A stretch of DNA of 64,000 nt from Arthrobacter sp. N199823 (GTDB taxonomy: Bacteria > Actinomycetota > Actinomycetes > Actinomycetales > Micrococcaceae): positions 372,001-436,000 of the forward strand of contig NZ_PJIN01000001.1 in the NCBI RefSeq assembly GCF_002929705.1, read 5' to 3'. Made by a program: the position numbers and the translations under genes. The first letter of the stretch is position 1. Every line of letters starts with the position of its first letter. Of this stretch, positions 28,022 through 39,017 are shown piece after piece. The notes under the pieces were generated by a model. It worked only from the letters and a program-made list of their open reading frames with translations. It had not been told where the DNA came from and made no database searches.

Positions 28022-29365
28022 GTGGTCGAAACCATGAACCTTGAGCAGCATGCAGAGCGTGAGAACACCGCGACAGATTTGCGCACCTACGTCATTGACA
28101 CCTCAGTTTTGTTGTCGGACCCGCGCGCCATCACCCGCTTCGCCGAACACGAAGTGGTGGTGCCGATCGTGGTGGTCTCCGAGCTGGAGGGCAAGCGCCA
28201 CGACCCTGAGCTGGGCTACTTTGCCCGCATGGCGTTGCGGCTCCTGGATGATTTGCGCACCGATCATGGTGGCCTGGCTTCGCCCGTTCCCATAGGGCAC
28301 GACGGCGGGACTCTCCGCGTGGAGCTCAATCACGTTTCTCTTGAGGTACTTCCCTCCGGCATGCGTGGGATGGACAACGATTCGCGAATCTTGGCCGTAG
28401 CCAAGAACCTGGCCAACGAGGGTCACAGCGTCACAGTGGTGTCCAAGGATGTGCCCATGCGGGTCAAGGCCTCTGCGCTGGGGCTTTCTGCGGAGGAATA
28501 CCGCAATGAGCTGGTGCAGGATTCGGGCTGGACAGGTGTTGAGGAGGTGGATGCCACCGAGTCGGAGATGGCGGCCCTGTACAACCACGAGCCGGTGCCC
28601 ATTCCAGAAGCGGCCGTGCTGCCCATCAACACGTCACTGGTCATCACCAGCAACCGCGGATCAGCGCTGGGGCGCGTCGGCTCCGATCAGCAGGTCCGCT
28701 TGGTGCGTGGAGATCGGGACGTCTTTGGCCTGCACGGGCGCTCCGCCGAACAACGTCTGGCCCTTGACCTGCTCCTGGACCCGGAAGTGGGTATTGTCTC
28801 CCTCGGTGGCCGGGCAGGAACGGGCAAAAGCGCCTTGGCCTTGTGCGCCGGGCTTGAGGCCGTGCTGGAGCGCAACGAGCACCGCAAGGTAGTGGTGTTC
28901 CGCCCGCTCTATGCCGTGGGTGGCCAGGAACTCGGTTACCTGCCGGGCTCTGAGAGCGAGAAGATGAACCCGTGGGCGCAGGCGGTTTTTGACACGCTCG
29001 GCTCCGTGGTGTCAGACACGCTCATGGCGGAGATCATGGAACGGGGGCTCCTGGAGGTGTTGCCACTGACCCATATTCGCGGACGCTCGCTCCACGATTC
29101 CTTCGTCATTGTCGATGAGGCGCAGTCCCTGGAAAAGAACGTGCTGCTGACAGTCATGAGCCGCATTGGGCAGCGGTCCAAGATTGTCCTCACCCACGAC
29201 GTGGCCCAGCGCGACAACCTCCGGGTAGGCAGGCATGACGGCGTGGTGGCTGTGGTTGAAACACTCAAGGGCAACCCGCTCTTCGGTCACGTGACGTTGA
29301 CTCGCTCCGAACGCTCACCCATCGCGGCCCTCGTAACGGAGCTGCTGGAACGCGCCGAGATCTAA
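28022..29365 (+). CDS. PhoH family protein with N-terminal PIN domain
   Basis: A 447-residue PhoH2-type protein. Residues about 20-160 form a PIN ribonuclease domain ([16 protein letters not shown] with the first catalytic Asp, then [12 protein letters not shown] and [12 protein letters not shown]). Residues 220-447 form the PhoH ATPase with Walker [14 protein letters not shown], Walker [11 protein letters not shown] and [18 protein letters not shown]. Such fusions are RNA helicase-ribonucleases. The frame opens at 27485 inside the preceding gene but that part is spurious. GTG 28022 has GGAG 7 bases before it; ATG 28034 is the alternative. A strong hairpin follows. Confidence 0.93.
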   Translation: MVETMNLEQHAERENTATDLRTYVIDTSVLLSDPRAITRFAEHEVVVPIVVVSELEGKRHDPELGYFARMALRLLDDLRTDHGGLASPVPIGHDGGTLRVELNHVSLEVLPSGMRGMDNDSRILAVAKNLANEGHSVTVVSKDVPMRVKASALGLSAEEYRNELVQDSGWTGVEEVDATESEMAALYNHEPVPIPEAAVLPINTSLVITSNRGSALGRVGSDQQVRLVRGDRDVFGLHGRSAEQRLALDLLLDPEVGIVSLGGRAGTGKSALALCAGLEAVLERNEHRKVVVFRPLYAVGGQELGYLPGSESEKMNPWAQAVFDTLGSVVSDTLMAEIMERGLLEVLPLTHIRGRSLHDSFVIVDEAQSLEKNVLLTVMSRIGQRSKIVLTHDVAQRDNLRVGRHDGVVAVVETLKGNPLFGHVTLTRSERSPIAALVTELLERAEI

Positions 29366-29389
29366 GCGGCTAGCAGCATCTGAGCAATT

Positions 29390-29446
29390 CGAGGTGGCAC
29401 TTAACGTTGATGTTGAAGTAAAACATCGACGTTAAGTGTCACCTCG
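29390..29446. terminator. 25-bp hairpin between convergent genes
   Basis: 29390-29414 pairs with 29422-29446 (25 bp with two G-T pairs) around a 7-nt loop, 24 bases after the phoH stop and 15 before the stop of the leftward gene. The stem contains CACTTAACGT, also found in the 44805-45031 repeats. Confidence 0.8.
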
Positions 29447-29461
29447 ATTTAGAGCCTCGAA

Positions 29462-30319
29462 TTAGGACGTGGGTCCCAAATCCCACGGAATGTGAGCCCG
29501 GACGTCAGTCAGGCCCATGCTGACCTCCTCGAAGAGGTCATCGAGCATGTATTCGTCAATGCCCAGCAGGACCATCCAATGCCCGGCCCCGGCTGTTTCC
29601 CCATCCAAGGACTGGGAGGCCACGCAAATCCCGGTTTCAAGGTCAATACGGACGGCAGTGCGGCCCGGAAATAGCAGCGGGGCATCGGCAAATACCGGCC
29701 GGTAGCTGGAGTTGGGCGTCAGAACCGCTTCCACTGCGGCCCGTCCGTGATGGGTGAGCATGGCAATGTCAGCAATTTCAGCAACATTGGCAAAGGGTGC
29801 CTCCAACGGCACCGGCCGCTCACCCGCGAGCTCCACGGGGTCCAATGCGGCGGCGGTGCGGCCGGAGCCATAGGCAGGTTCGCCGTACAGGGCTTCGGGA
29901 CGGCGGACCACGAATCCGTCAGAGTCCTTCACAGGATTAACCAACGACGGCGGCAATAGCCACGGCTTCCGGTTGCCGCTGATGAAAAGGGCGTCCCTAG
30001 ACTCGTTGATTTTAGTGGTGCTGGCCAAGAGCTTCCCCTCCAGGGTTTCCACCCGCAGGGCGCCTGGACGGCGGACCCAGCAATTCATCGACAGGGTGGG
30101 ATCCGCTGATTCACCCCCGGCTCGGGTCCTCTTTCCCGGCCCAACCATGTTGGCAGAACCAGCCACAGCGCCAGCCGCCGGAACCCACGAATTCCCGGAG
30201 CCGCCGTCGGACGCTGTGGGAAACTTGCGGTGCAGCTCGAAGCGAAGGCTCTGCCAACGCCACGGCGAGGAGCGGGCGAGGTGCCTGAAAGTATCTGCTG
30301 AGAAGGGGGAGGCGCTCAT
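29462..30319 (-). CDS. Hypothetical protein
   Basis: A 285-residue soluble protein that I do not recognise. No signal peptide or membrane helix. The N-terminal third is Ser/Gly-rich; the C-terminal half is acidic and well ordered, with FANVAEIADIAMLTHHGRAA, PLLFPGRTAVRIDLETGI and MVLLGIDEYMLDDLFEEVS suggesting mixed alpha/beta folds. ATG start with GAGG upstream. It is single, between the phoH hairpin and a divergent prepilin peptidase, and has normal GC-rich codon use, so it looks like a real resident gene. Confidence 0.75.
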   Translation of the reverse strand: MSASPFSADTFRHLARSSPWRWQSLRFELHRKFPTASDGGSGNSWVPAAGAVAGSANMVGPGKRTRAGGESADPTLSMNCWVRRPGALRVETLEGKLLASTTKINESRDALFISGNRKPWLLPPSLVNPVKDSDGFVVRRPEALYGEPAYGSGRTAAALDPVELAGERPVPLEAPFANVAEIADIAMLTHHGRAAVEAVLTPNSSYRPVFADAPLLFPGRTAVRIDLETGICVASQSLDGETAGAGHWMVLLGIDEYMLDDLFEEVSMGLTDVRAHIPWDLGPTS

Positions 30320-30387
30320 AACCTCAGCTTAGCCCCGGGCTGAGGAATTCCGGCCCGAACGGGGAAGCGATGGCGTAGCATCACGCT

Positions 30388-30897
30388 ATGGTGACTCGGC
30401 TGCTGGATTTGGGGGAGAGCAATGCGCTGGCGCTCGTTTGTGCCCTCGCCGCTAGCGTGTATTTGCTGTGGCTGAGTGTGGTGCTGAGCATCATCGATAT
30501 CAAAACCCACACCCTCCCGAATCGTTACGTGTTGCCGGCCTACCCCATTGCCGGGGCGCTGTTAGTAGCGGCCGCGATAGCGAGCGGGATGCCCGGGTAT
30601 GCTCTCCGAGCCGGGGCTGGCGCACTCGCCATGGGTGCGTTGTATTGGCTGCTGTGGGCGGTGTATCCGGCCGGAATGGGGTTTGGTGATGTGAAATGGG
30701 CAGGCGTTTTGGGCCTGTTCCTAGGATTTTTGAGTTGGCAGCATGTGCTGTTCGGGGTGGCCGCCGGCTTTGTGGCAGGGGGATTGTGGGGCGTGGTCCT
30801 CATTGCCAGCCGCCGGGGCACAGCTCAATCCGCTATACCTTTTGGCCCCGCGATGACCGCTGGCGCTTGGCTCACCATGCTGGCGCTGCCTGCGTGA
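30388..30897 (+). CDS. A24 family prepilin peptidase (orphan)
   Basis: A 169-residue aspartic peptidase with about five helices. The two catalytic Asp residues are in SIIDIKTHTLPNRY and GMGFGDVKWAG (GxGD motif). It lacks the N-terminal cytoplasmic methyltransferase domain of PilD, like TadV/CpaA enzymes. It would cleave and process type IV or Tad pilin leaders at the membrane, but no pilin or assembly gene is in the window, so substrates must be elsewhere. Confidence 0.9.
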   Translation: MVTRLLDLGESNALALVCALAASVYLLWLSVVLSIIDIKTHTLPNRYVLPAYPIAGALLVAAAIASGMPGYALRAGAGALAMGALYWLLWAVYPAGMGFGDVKWAGVLGLFLGFLSWQHVLFGVAAGFVAGGLWGVVLIASRRGTAQSAIPFGPAMTAGAWLTMLALPA

Positions 30898-30922
30898 AGC
30901 ACCCGACTGTGAGGGAGGCAAG

Positions 30923-31585
30923 CTAGAGCGGCGACACGCTGTAGCGGTGCTCAGGCCGCCCGGTGGCACCGTAACGGAGGGAGATGGCGACAGCTCCGTC
31001 GTCGGCCAAGGAGGACAGATACCGCTGCGCCGTGGTGCGGGAAATGCCGACGGTGGCCGCGATGTCCGCCGTCGACTGGTCACTGCCGGTGGCCAGCGCA
31101 GCCAAGACTGCCGTCTCGGTGGCTGTTGCCGCTTTGGGACCGGCCGTCGGGGCGTGAGGATGGAGGGCTTGCCATGCCGTTTCAAACTTGTCCTGGCTCA
31201 GATTGCCGGGTTCGGACAACAGTCGGCGGTAGCGGGCATAGCCGCGCAGCCGGGACTCGAGCAACTGAGCGGAAAAGGGCTTGATGAGGTAGGCCAGTGC
31301 GCCGCGGCGAAGTGCCGTGCGCATCGTTTCAGGATCGGAAGCGGCACTGAGCATCATGGCGTCCACGTCGATGGTGCGCAACAAATCCAGACCCGACGCA
31401 TCCGGCAGGTACACATCGAGCAGCACCAGGTCCGGTCGCTCTGAATGAATGACGTTCAATCCGTGTGCGGCGGTGGGCGCCGGGGCCAAGGCACTGAATC
31501 CGGGCACCGAGTCCACCAGCCCGGCGTGCAGGCGGCCCACATGAAAGTCGTCCTCGACAATGAGGACGCGAAGAGTGCTGGTCAT
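30923..31585 (-). CDS. Two-component response regulator, CitB/DcuR type
   Basis: A 220-residue regulator. The receiver domain (residues 5-120) has the acidic pair VEDDF, phosphoacceptor Asp57 in LLDVYLPDA and Lys in YLIKPFSAQ. The C-terminal helix-turn-helix (QSTADIAATVGISRTTAQRY) matches the CitB/DcuR family that regulates di- and tricarboxylate use. The start at 31585 overlaps the sensor kinase by 4 bases (ATGA). The frame opens at 31684, but that segment lies within the kinase gene. Likely target: the citrate transporter promoter upstream. Confidence 0.93.
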   Translation of the reverse strand: MTSTLRVLIVEDDFHVGRLHAGLVDSVPGFSALAPAPTAAHGLNVIHSERPDLVLLDVYLPDASGLDLLRTIDVDAMMLSAASDPETMRTALRRGALAYLIKPFSAQLLESRLRGYARYRRLLSEPGNLSQDKFETAWQALHPHAPTAGPKAATATETAVLAALATGSDQSTADIAATVGISRTTAQRYLSSLADDGAVAISLRYGATGRPEHRYSVSPL

Positions 31586-33432
31586 GATTGCTCCTTGGAA
31601 ACAGGCGTCAAAGCGACCACGCCGGGCAGTCGGGCACAGAACACGGCACCATGAGATTGAGGTGTTCCAGCATCCGCAACCCACACGTCGCCACCGCGTC
31701 GGCGAGCCAGATGGCGGACCAGAGCCAAGCCAACCCCCTGGCCGGTGATGGCATCACTGGTGGACGGGTCGCTGTTGGATTCGGTTGAGTAGCCGGGAGT
31801 GAAGATGAGCTCGTCCGCCCCGGCGGCTTCGTTTGTTAGCGCGGCCCCGGTAGCTGCGGCGGTTGACGCTGGAACGTCCCTGGCGCCGTCGGGCTCCGCG
31901 CCGTCCCGGTCCCGGCGGCTGGCCAGCGGCAATCCGTCCCCGGAATCAGCCACCACTAGATGCAACGTGCCCCCAGCCGGGGTGTGTTCGTCCAGCACCT
32001 CAACCTCCACCCATTGGTGAGGCGACGTTCCTGCAACAGCTGCTCGGATGGCATTGTCCAAAAGGTTTCCCAGAATGGCTGTGACATCTTGTGGATCCGT
32101 GATGTGGCCACGGATGAGGGTGGCGGCACCAATCCGCAGCTCCACCCCGCGTTCATGGGCCTCGATGCTCTTGGCGCCAAGAAAGGCCTCCAGATACGGG
32201 TCGCTGAGCAGGCTCAGGTCCTGTGCCGGGTAGCTCAGTGGCCCGCTCTGCATGATCTCGCCAATGTAATCGCGAGCCTCGGCGGCACGGTCAATGTCCA
32301 GCAGGCCTGCCACCGTGTGCAGCCGATTGGCGAACTCGTGACGTTGCGCTCGCAGCGCGGTACCCAGCGCGTTGACGGCATCCAGCTGACGGGTCAGGGC
32401 CTGCACCTCGGTTCTGTCTCGGACCATGATCACGCGCCCCAGTGCCAGTGCCCCGTCTTCGTGATTGTTCTTCAGCCGGACAGCACGGGAGGTGACGATG
32501 ACTACCCTGTCGCCCACCACGTGTTCGGACGGGCCGTATTCTGACGCGTCGGCTGTGAGTGTGGCGTCGGTGGCCGCTGCGAGAAACTCCGGCAAGCCGC
32601 TGTCGGCGAGGGGGAGTCCGCTGTAATCCCTGGTGGAGTCGGGAGCCAGCAGCCGCCGGGCGCCGTCGTTGAATACCGTGATGGAGCCATTGTTCGCGAG
32701 GCCAATGACCCCTTCATCGACGCCACGCAGAACGGCTTCCTGGTCCTGCACCAGCCCGGAGATTTCCTCCGGTTCCAGTCCCAATGTGAGCTTGCGCAGA
32801 CGTGAACTCATCACCACTGTGGCAACAGCTCCCAATCCTAGGGAAACCCCCGCAATCAGCGCCACAGGCACAATACTGCGCAGCATGCCGGCAACAATGT
32901 CATCGCTGGAAAAACCCACACTGACCTCGCCCACAACAGTCGTCGATGATCCCGGGGCGTACACGGGAACCTTGGCCCGGGCCGACCGCCCCAGGGTCCC
33001 GTTTTGCTGCGACGTCTCCTCGCCCCCAGACAAAGCCACAGAGGGGTCCGTGGAGACCTTTTGGCCCAACAGAGCCGGATTGGGATGCGCAAGGCGGAGG
33101 CCGTCGTCGTCCGTGATCACTACAAACAAGGCCTCCGTGCGTTCCTGAGCTGCGCCCGCATCCTGCTCTAAAGGGCCGCCCGCCAGGAAACTCGGGGTCA
33201 GCTGGTCCTTGGGCGTGGCGGCTAGGGCGGCAGTTTCGCGGCGCACGTCCTCCGAAGAAGCCACGGTGCGCGCCACGGCCAGAGCCCGCTCCTCCGCCTG
33301 ATCGCCGAGCCACTGATACATCAGCGCCGCGAAGGTCCCGGCCGTCATGATCACAATGGCCGAGACCACAGCCAGCTGCAGCACCAGCACACGCGTGGCA
33401 AAGCGCATACGCGGGGTCCGGGCCTGCATCAT
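31582..33432 (-). CDS. CitA/DcuS-like sensor histidine kinase
   Basis: A 616-residue membrane sensor. Two membrane helices (about 14-38 and 175-200) flank a periplasmic Cache/PAS-like sensor with the CitA-like segment LRLAHPNPALLGQ. A cytoplasmic PAS domain follows, then the SPOB-type dimerisation helix with the phosphoacceptor His in QRHEFANRLHTVAGLL, the N box LGNLLDNAIRAA, and G boxes VADSGDGLP and TGQGVGLALVRHLA. A low-complexity insert sits within the ATPase domain. Start at 33432 has AAGGAG 8 bases upstream. Expected ligand: citrate or a related tricarboxylate, inferred from the adjacent CitMHS gene. Confidence 0.94.
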   Translation of the reverse strand: MMQARTPRMRFATRVLVLQLAVVSAIVIMTAGTFAALMYQWLGDQAEERALAVARTVASSEDVRRETAALAATPKDQLTPSFLAGGPLEQDAGAAQERTEALFVVITDDDGLRLAHPNPALLGQKVSTDPSVALSGGEETSQQNGTLGRSARAKVPVYAPGSSTTVVGEVSVGFSSDDIVAGMLRSIVPVALIAGVSLGLGAVATVVMSSRLRKLTLGLEPEEISGLVQDQEAVLRGVDEGVIGLANNGSITVFNDGARRLLAPDSTRDYSGLPLADSGLPEFLAAATDATLTADASEYGPSEHVVGDRVVIVTSRAVRLKNNHEDGALALGRVIMVRDRTEVQALTRQLDAVNALGTALRAQRHEFANRLHTVAGLLDIDRAAEARDYIGEIMQSGPLSYPAQDLSLLSDPYLEAFLGAKSIEAHERGVELRIGAATLIRGHITDPQDVTAILGNLLDNAIRAAVAGTSPHQWVEVEVLDEHTPAGGTLHLVVADSGDGLPLASRRDRDGAEPDGARDVPASTAAATGAALTNEAAGADELIFTPGYSTESNSDPSTSDAITGQGVGLALVRHLARRRGGDVWVADAGTPQSHGAVFCARLPGVVALTPVSKEQS

Positions 33433-33492
33433 TGCAAAGGCTCCTTCAGGAGAAAGGTCCAACTTTTGGTCAGCGAGTCGGTGGCGGTGGGC

Positions 33493-33593
33493 TTAACGGG
33501 TTAAAGGTACTCAATGGGCACTAGTTCGGGCAAGTGAACTTAACCCAAGAAGTGACTCAGGCCACTCTAGTCTCTATAAGTCAGCGCAAAGAT
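33493..33593. promoter_or_regulatory. Divergent promoter region between citA-like kinase and citrate transporter
   Basis: Contains TTAAC-GG-GTTAA (33493-33504) and further TTAACC and AAGTGA elements at 33531-33560, with TATAAG near 33575 as a possible -10 for the transporter. A plausible binding region for the CitB-like regulator; assignments are inferred. Confidence 0.35.
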
Positions 33594-33618
33594 GCGGCTG
33601 GTATATAAAGGAGTTCTA

Positions 33619-35172
33619 ATGTTGGTAATCCTCGGATTCGCCATGATCGCGGTGTTCATGACACTGATCATGACGAAGAAATTAACGCCCGTGGTGGCCC
33701 TGATTGTGGTGCCAACCATTTTCGGGCTGTTTGCTGGCGCCGGGCTTGGCATTGGCGACATGGTCATGGATTCGATGAAGAGTCTGACCTCAACAGCCGC
33801 ATTGCTGATGTTCGCCATTGTCTTTTTCGGCATGATGATCGATGTCGGCCTGTTCGACCCGCTGGTGAAGCTGATCCTGCGCACGCTGGGCAATGACCCC
33901 GCGAAGGTGGTGCTCGGCACAGCTGTCCTGGCGGCAGTGGTTTCCCTCGATGGCGACGGATCCACCACCTTCATCCTCACCACGGCGGCCATGCTGCCCA
34001 TCTACTTGCGCCTCGGCATGAGCCCTGTCATCCTGACCTGCGTGGCCGGTCTGGCCAACGGCACCATGAACATCCTGCCGTGGGGTGGGCCCACCGCCCG
34101 CGCCGCCGCAGCTCTGAAGGTTTCGCCCAGCGAGGTCTTCGTCCCCATGATCCCGTCCCTCATCGCGGGCATGATTGTGATCTTCTTCTTCGCCTGGCAC
34201 CTGGGAGTCCGCGAACGCCGCCGCCTCGCTCTGGCCGGCAGCCTGTGGGTTGGCAAGGCCGACAAACTGGACGCCCCGGACGCCGCTGGTACCAGCGGCA
34301 CCTCCGGAAAGCGTGGCACTGCCACCTCCGGCACTGGCACTTCCACGCACGACGCCGGGACCCCCTCGGGCGGATCCCTCACCCCTGCGCTGGCTGGCTC
34401 AGCTGATTCTTCCGCCGTGTTGATCGCCGTGAAGCCCCGTTCCGCTGCGCAGACCCGTTTTGATGAGCAGGTGCTGGCCGTGGCCAACCAGAACGCGGAC
34501 TCGGTCAACACCTCACTGGCCGATTCCCAGCTTGATCCGAACCGTGACACACTGCGGCCCAAGCTCTTCTGGTTCAACCTGGTTCTGACCGTGACGCTCA
34601 TGGTGGTTCTGGTTATGGACATCCTGCCGTTGCCGTACGTATTCATGGTGGGCTCTGCCATTGCCTTGGTGGTCAACTTCCCGAAAATGAAGGACCAGGC
34701 CAAGGCACTGGTCGCCCACGCCGGCAGTATTGTCGCTGTAGTTTCAATGGTCATGGCCGCTGCTGTTCTGACAGGTGTTCTTAGCGGAACGGGCATGGTC
34801 GATGCCATGGCAGCCTGGTTGGTCAGCGTCATTCCCACCTCGATGGGTCCGTACATGGCCGTTATCACTGGCTTGCTGAGCATTCCGATGACATTCTTCA
34901 TGAGCAATGACGCCTTCTACTTCGGTGTCCTCCCCGTCTTGAGTGAAACGGCCGCTCACTTTGGCATTGATCCGGCAGCCATGGCCCGCGCCTCGATTGC
35001 CGGCCAGCCGGTTCACATGCAAAGCCCCTTGGTGCCGGCGATCCTGCTGCTCGTCTCGCTCTCGCGTGTTGAGCTGGGCGATCATCACAAGAAGGTGCTG
35101 TGGCGTGCCCTGGTTGTCTCCCTCGTCATGCTGGGCGTAGCCATTGGCATTGGCGTCATCCCCTTCGGCTAG
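33619..35172 (+). CDS. CitMHS family citrate-metal:H+ symporter
   Basis: A 517-residue transporter with about twelve helices. CitMHS features: the N-terminal LVILGFAMIAVFMTLIMTKK, ALIVVPTIFGLFAGAG, SLDGDGSTTFILTTAA and NGTMNILPWGGPTARAA in the first half, and TGVLSGTGMVDAMA, SNDAFYFGVLPVLSE and QPVHMQSPLVPA in the second. A polar Gly/Thr/Ser-rich loop of about 90 residues divides the halves. It imports citrate complexed with Mg2+ or Ca2+. AAGGAG at 33608-33613 fixes the start at 33619 rather than 33592. Divergent from the sensor-regulator pair that probably controls it. Confidence 0.95.
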   Translation: MLVILGFAMIAVFMTLIMTKKLTPVVALIVVPTIFGLFAGAGLGIGDMVMDSMKSLTSTAALLMFAIVFFGMMIDVGLFDPLVKLILRTLGNDPAKVVLGTAVLAAVVSLDGDGSTTFILTTAAMLPIYLRLGMSPVILTCVAGLANGTMNILPWGGPTARAAAALKVSPSEVFVPMIPSLIAGMIVIFFFAWHLGVRERRRLALAGSLWVGKADKLDAPDAAGTSGTSGKRGTATSGTGTSTHDAGTPSGGSLTPALAGSADSSAVLIAVKPRSAAQTRFDEQVLAVANQNADSVNTSLADSQLDPNRDTLRPKLFWFNLVLTVTLMVVLVMDILPLPYVFMVGSAIALVVNFPKMKDQAKALVAHAGSIVAVVSMVMAAAVLTGVLSGTGMVDAMAAWLVSVIPTSMGPYMAVITGLLSIPMTFFMSNDAFYFGVLPVLSETAAHFGIDPAAMARASIAGQPVHMQSPLVPAILLLVSLSRVELGDHHKKVLWRALVVSLVMLGVAIGIGVIPFG

Positions 35173-35181
35173 GACTCCACC

Positions 35182-35250
35182 AAGTGGCCCGCTGCTGCCG
35201 GGGAACATCACGAGACCCTCGTGATGTTCCCCGGCAGCAGCGGGCCACTT
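35182..35250. terminator. 33-bp perfect hairpin after the citrate transporter
   Basis: 35182-35214 pairs perfectly with 35218-35250 around a 3-nt loop, 10 bases after the stop codon. Far longer than a normal terminator and without a long T run. Confidence 0.85.
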
Positions 35251-35255
35251 TGCGC

Positions 35256-35343
35256 CTGCGCTCCGTTAACTCTCAACCAGGCGCCACTCCTGGAGCTGCG
35301 CATGGTTGCTGGTTACGCAAGGTTACTGGTTAACGGAGCGCAG
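35256..35343. repeat. 15-bp inverted repeat with a 58-nt loop
   Basis: CTGCGCTCCGTTAAC (35256-35270) pairs with 35329-35343. The loop contains CCAGG/CCTGG and repeated GGTTxCTGGTT-like segments that can form inner stems. It begins five bases after the preceding hairpin. Confidence 0.8.
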
Positions 35344-35377
35344 CTTCCAACGCTTGGGCTCAGGTTAGGCTGATTCC

Positions 35378-35848
35378 ATGGGATCACCGGACTTCATCGT
35401 CAACCTCCGCAAGAAAATCGCTCACGACCCCCTCTGGCTCCCCGGCGTACGCGGCGTAGTTTTTGACGACGCAGGGCGCGTCCTGCTCGGCGAGCGGTCC
35501 GATACCGGTGGTTGGGCGCTCATCACCGGAATCCTGGAACCGGGGGAGGAGCCGGGCCCGGGACTCGTGCGTGAAATCTTTGAAGAAACCGCTGTTGTGG
35601 CCCGGATCGAACACCTGCTGGGGGTGACCGCCGTGGGCCCGGTGACGTTCCCCAATGGCGATGTTTGCGACTTCCTGAACGTGGAGTTCATCTGCCGCTA
35701 TGTCAGTGGCACCGCTCGTGTGAACGACGATGAATCCCTGGCCGTGGACTGGTTCGCCATCGACGATCTGCCACCATTACGCCCCGGCCACCTCGCCTGC
35801 ATTCAGCGCGCACTGGCCTTCACAGGTGTTCCATACTTCGAGAGGTAG
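35378..35848 (+). CDS. NUDIX hydrolase
   Basis: A 156-residue single-domain protein. The Nudix box runs from GILEPGEEPGPGLVREIFEE, matching Gx5Ex7REUxEE with the metal-binding glutamates present. LPGVRGVVFDDAGRVLLGER is the first strand region, and the C-terminal AVDWFAIDDLPPLRPGH is common in this subgroup. It would hydrolyse a nucleoside-diphosphate-X compound; the substrate cannot be told. Its 3' end overlaps the convergent small membrane-protein gene by 29 bases. Confidence 0.93.
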   Translation: MGSPDFIVNLRKKIAHDPLWLPGVRGVVFDDAGRVLLGERSDTGGWALITGILEPGEEPGPGLVREIFEETAVVARIEHLLGVTAVGPVTFPNGDVCDFLNVEFICRYVSGTARVNDDESLAVDWFAIDDLPPLRPGHLACIQRALAFTGVPYFER

Positions 35849-36200
35849 TACCCGCTCGTGACCGGCTCCATTGCCGAATCAGGTTCAGCGCGCAAAAGAC
35901 CATGGATGTCACGATTCCTGCAGCCCCGCCCGCCATGGCTCCGAAAACGATGATCAGGCCACGCAGATCCAAGCCGCGTCCACTGTCAAAGTAAGCGTTA
36001 TAGGGTGGCGGAAACAAAGTCAGTGCCAGTGATCCGGCCGTCCAGCTATAAATCAATGAAGCCACTGGGCCCAGGAAGAAGAACCAGGGCATTCGCTTGG
36101 CAGGCGCCTTCAGGCACCACAACCCCGCGACGACCAGGGCAGCAACTGGCACCAGCGCCAAGACTGCACCGATCAGCAGTTCAACTGTGTCGTAATCCAT
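35820..36200 (-). CDS. Small membrane protein of unknown function
   Basis: A 126-residue protein with three likely helices (LLIGAVLALVPVAALVVAGL; FFFLGPVASLIYSWTAGSLA; IIVFGAMAGGAAGIVTSMVF) and a short basic C-terminus. ATG 36200 has GAAGGGGA directly upstream, so it is preferred over the frame opening at 36233. No family recognised. The convergent 29-base overlap with the NUDIX gene is unusual but both stop codons are clear. Confidence 0.7.
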   Translation of the reverse strand: MDYDTVELLIGAVLALVPVAALVVAGLWCLKAPAKRMPWFFFLGPVASLIYSWTAGSLALTLFPPPYNAYFDSGRGLDLRGLIIVFGAMAGGAAGIVTSMVFCALNLIRQWSRSRAGTTSRSMEHL

Positions 36201-36322
36201 CGCATCCCCTTCAGTGGCTAGTAACCGAGTCAAGCACAGGGCGTTCGTGGCGTGCTCGTGCCGTAGGGGCTTGCGGAGGCCGCTGCGAGTGGGGTAAGCC
36301 GCGTACTCTCATCGGTCCCTGA

Positions 36323-36396
36323 CAACTGGACGGGAGTTAGCCCCGAGATCGGTAGTTACACCGTCCCTTTGGTGGCTAACTACCGTCCAGTCGTTG
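36323..36396. repeat. Imperfect inverted repeat
   Basis: 36323-36342 (CAACTGGACGG...GTTAGCC) pairs with 36374-36396 apart from a three-base insertion, around a 31-nt loop. It lies between the small membrane-protein gene promoter and the MFS terminator. Confidence 0.7.
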
Positions 36397-36427
36397 CTGA
36401 GCGCAAATGGCGGGTTAACCACAAAAA

Positions 36428-36472
36428 GCGCGTGCCGCCGTCGTACTTCCAAAGTACGACGGCGGCACGCGC
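36428..36472. terminator. 21-bp perfect hairpin after the MFS gene
   Basis: 36428-36448 pairs perfectly with 36452-36472 around the loop CCA, 14 bases after the leftward MFS stop codon; the leftward strand then reads TTTTTG. Strong intrinsic terminator for the tetR-MFS operon. Confidence 0.85.
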
Positions 36473-36486
36473 CTTTTGCTATGACC

Positions 36487-38846
<2,360 letters not shown>

Positions 38847-38856
38847 AAAGTACAAG

Positions 38857-38883
38857 TTTGCACTATTCTAGTAAAAGTGCAAA
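38857..38883. promoter_or_regulatory. Candidate TetR operator overlapping the promoter
   Basis: TTTGCACT (38857-38864) and AGTGCAAA (38876-38883) form an 8-bp inverted repeat with an 11-bp gap. A third TTTGCACT half-site lies at about 38830. On the leftward strand TAGAAT within the gap could be the -10 box, so binding would block RNA polymerase. Confidence 0.6.
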
Positions 38884-38922
38884 ATGTTCTCATGGTGAGC
38901 TTGCTCACACGATACTCGGGTT

Positions 38923-38992
38923 ACTCAGGGGGTAGCTATTACCTTTTGCCTATGGCCTGCCGGGAGCGAATGGTAATAGCTACCCCCTGAGT
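38923..38992. repeat. 21-bp perfect inverted repeat with 28-nt loop
   Basis: 38923-38943 (ACTCAGGGGGTAGC...) is perfectly complementary to 38972-38992. It lies in the 367-base gap between the TetR gene and fumC, upstream of the TetR promoter. No gene is seen in this gap. Confidence 0.85.
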
Positions 38993-39017
38993 CCCCACAG
39001 AACGCTCATCCGCTTAA

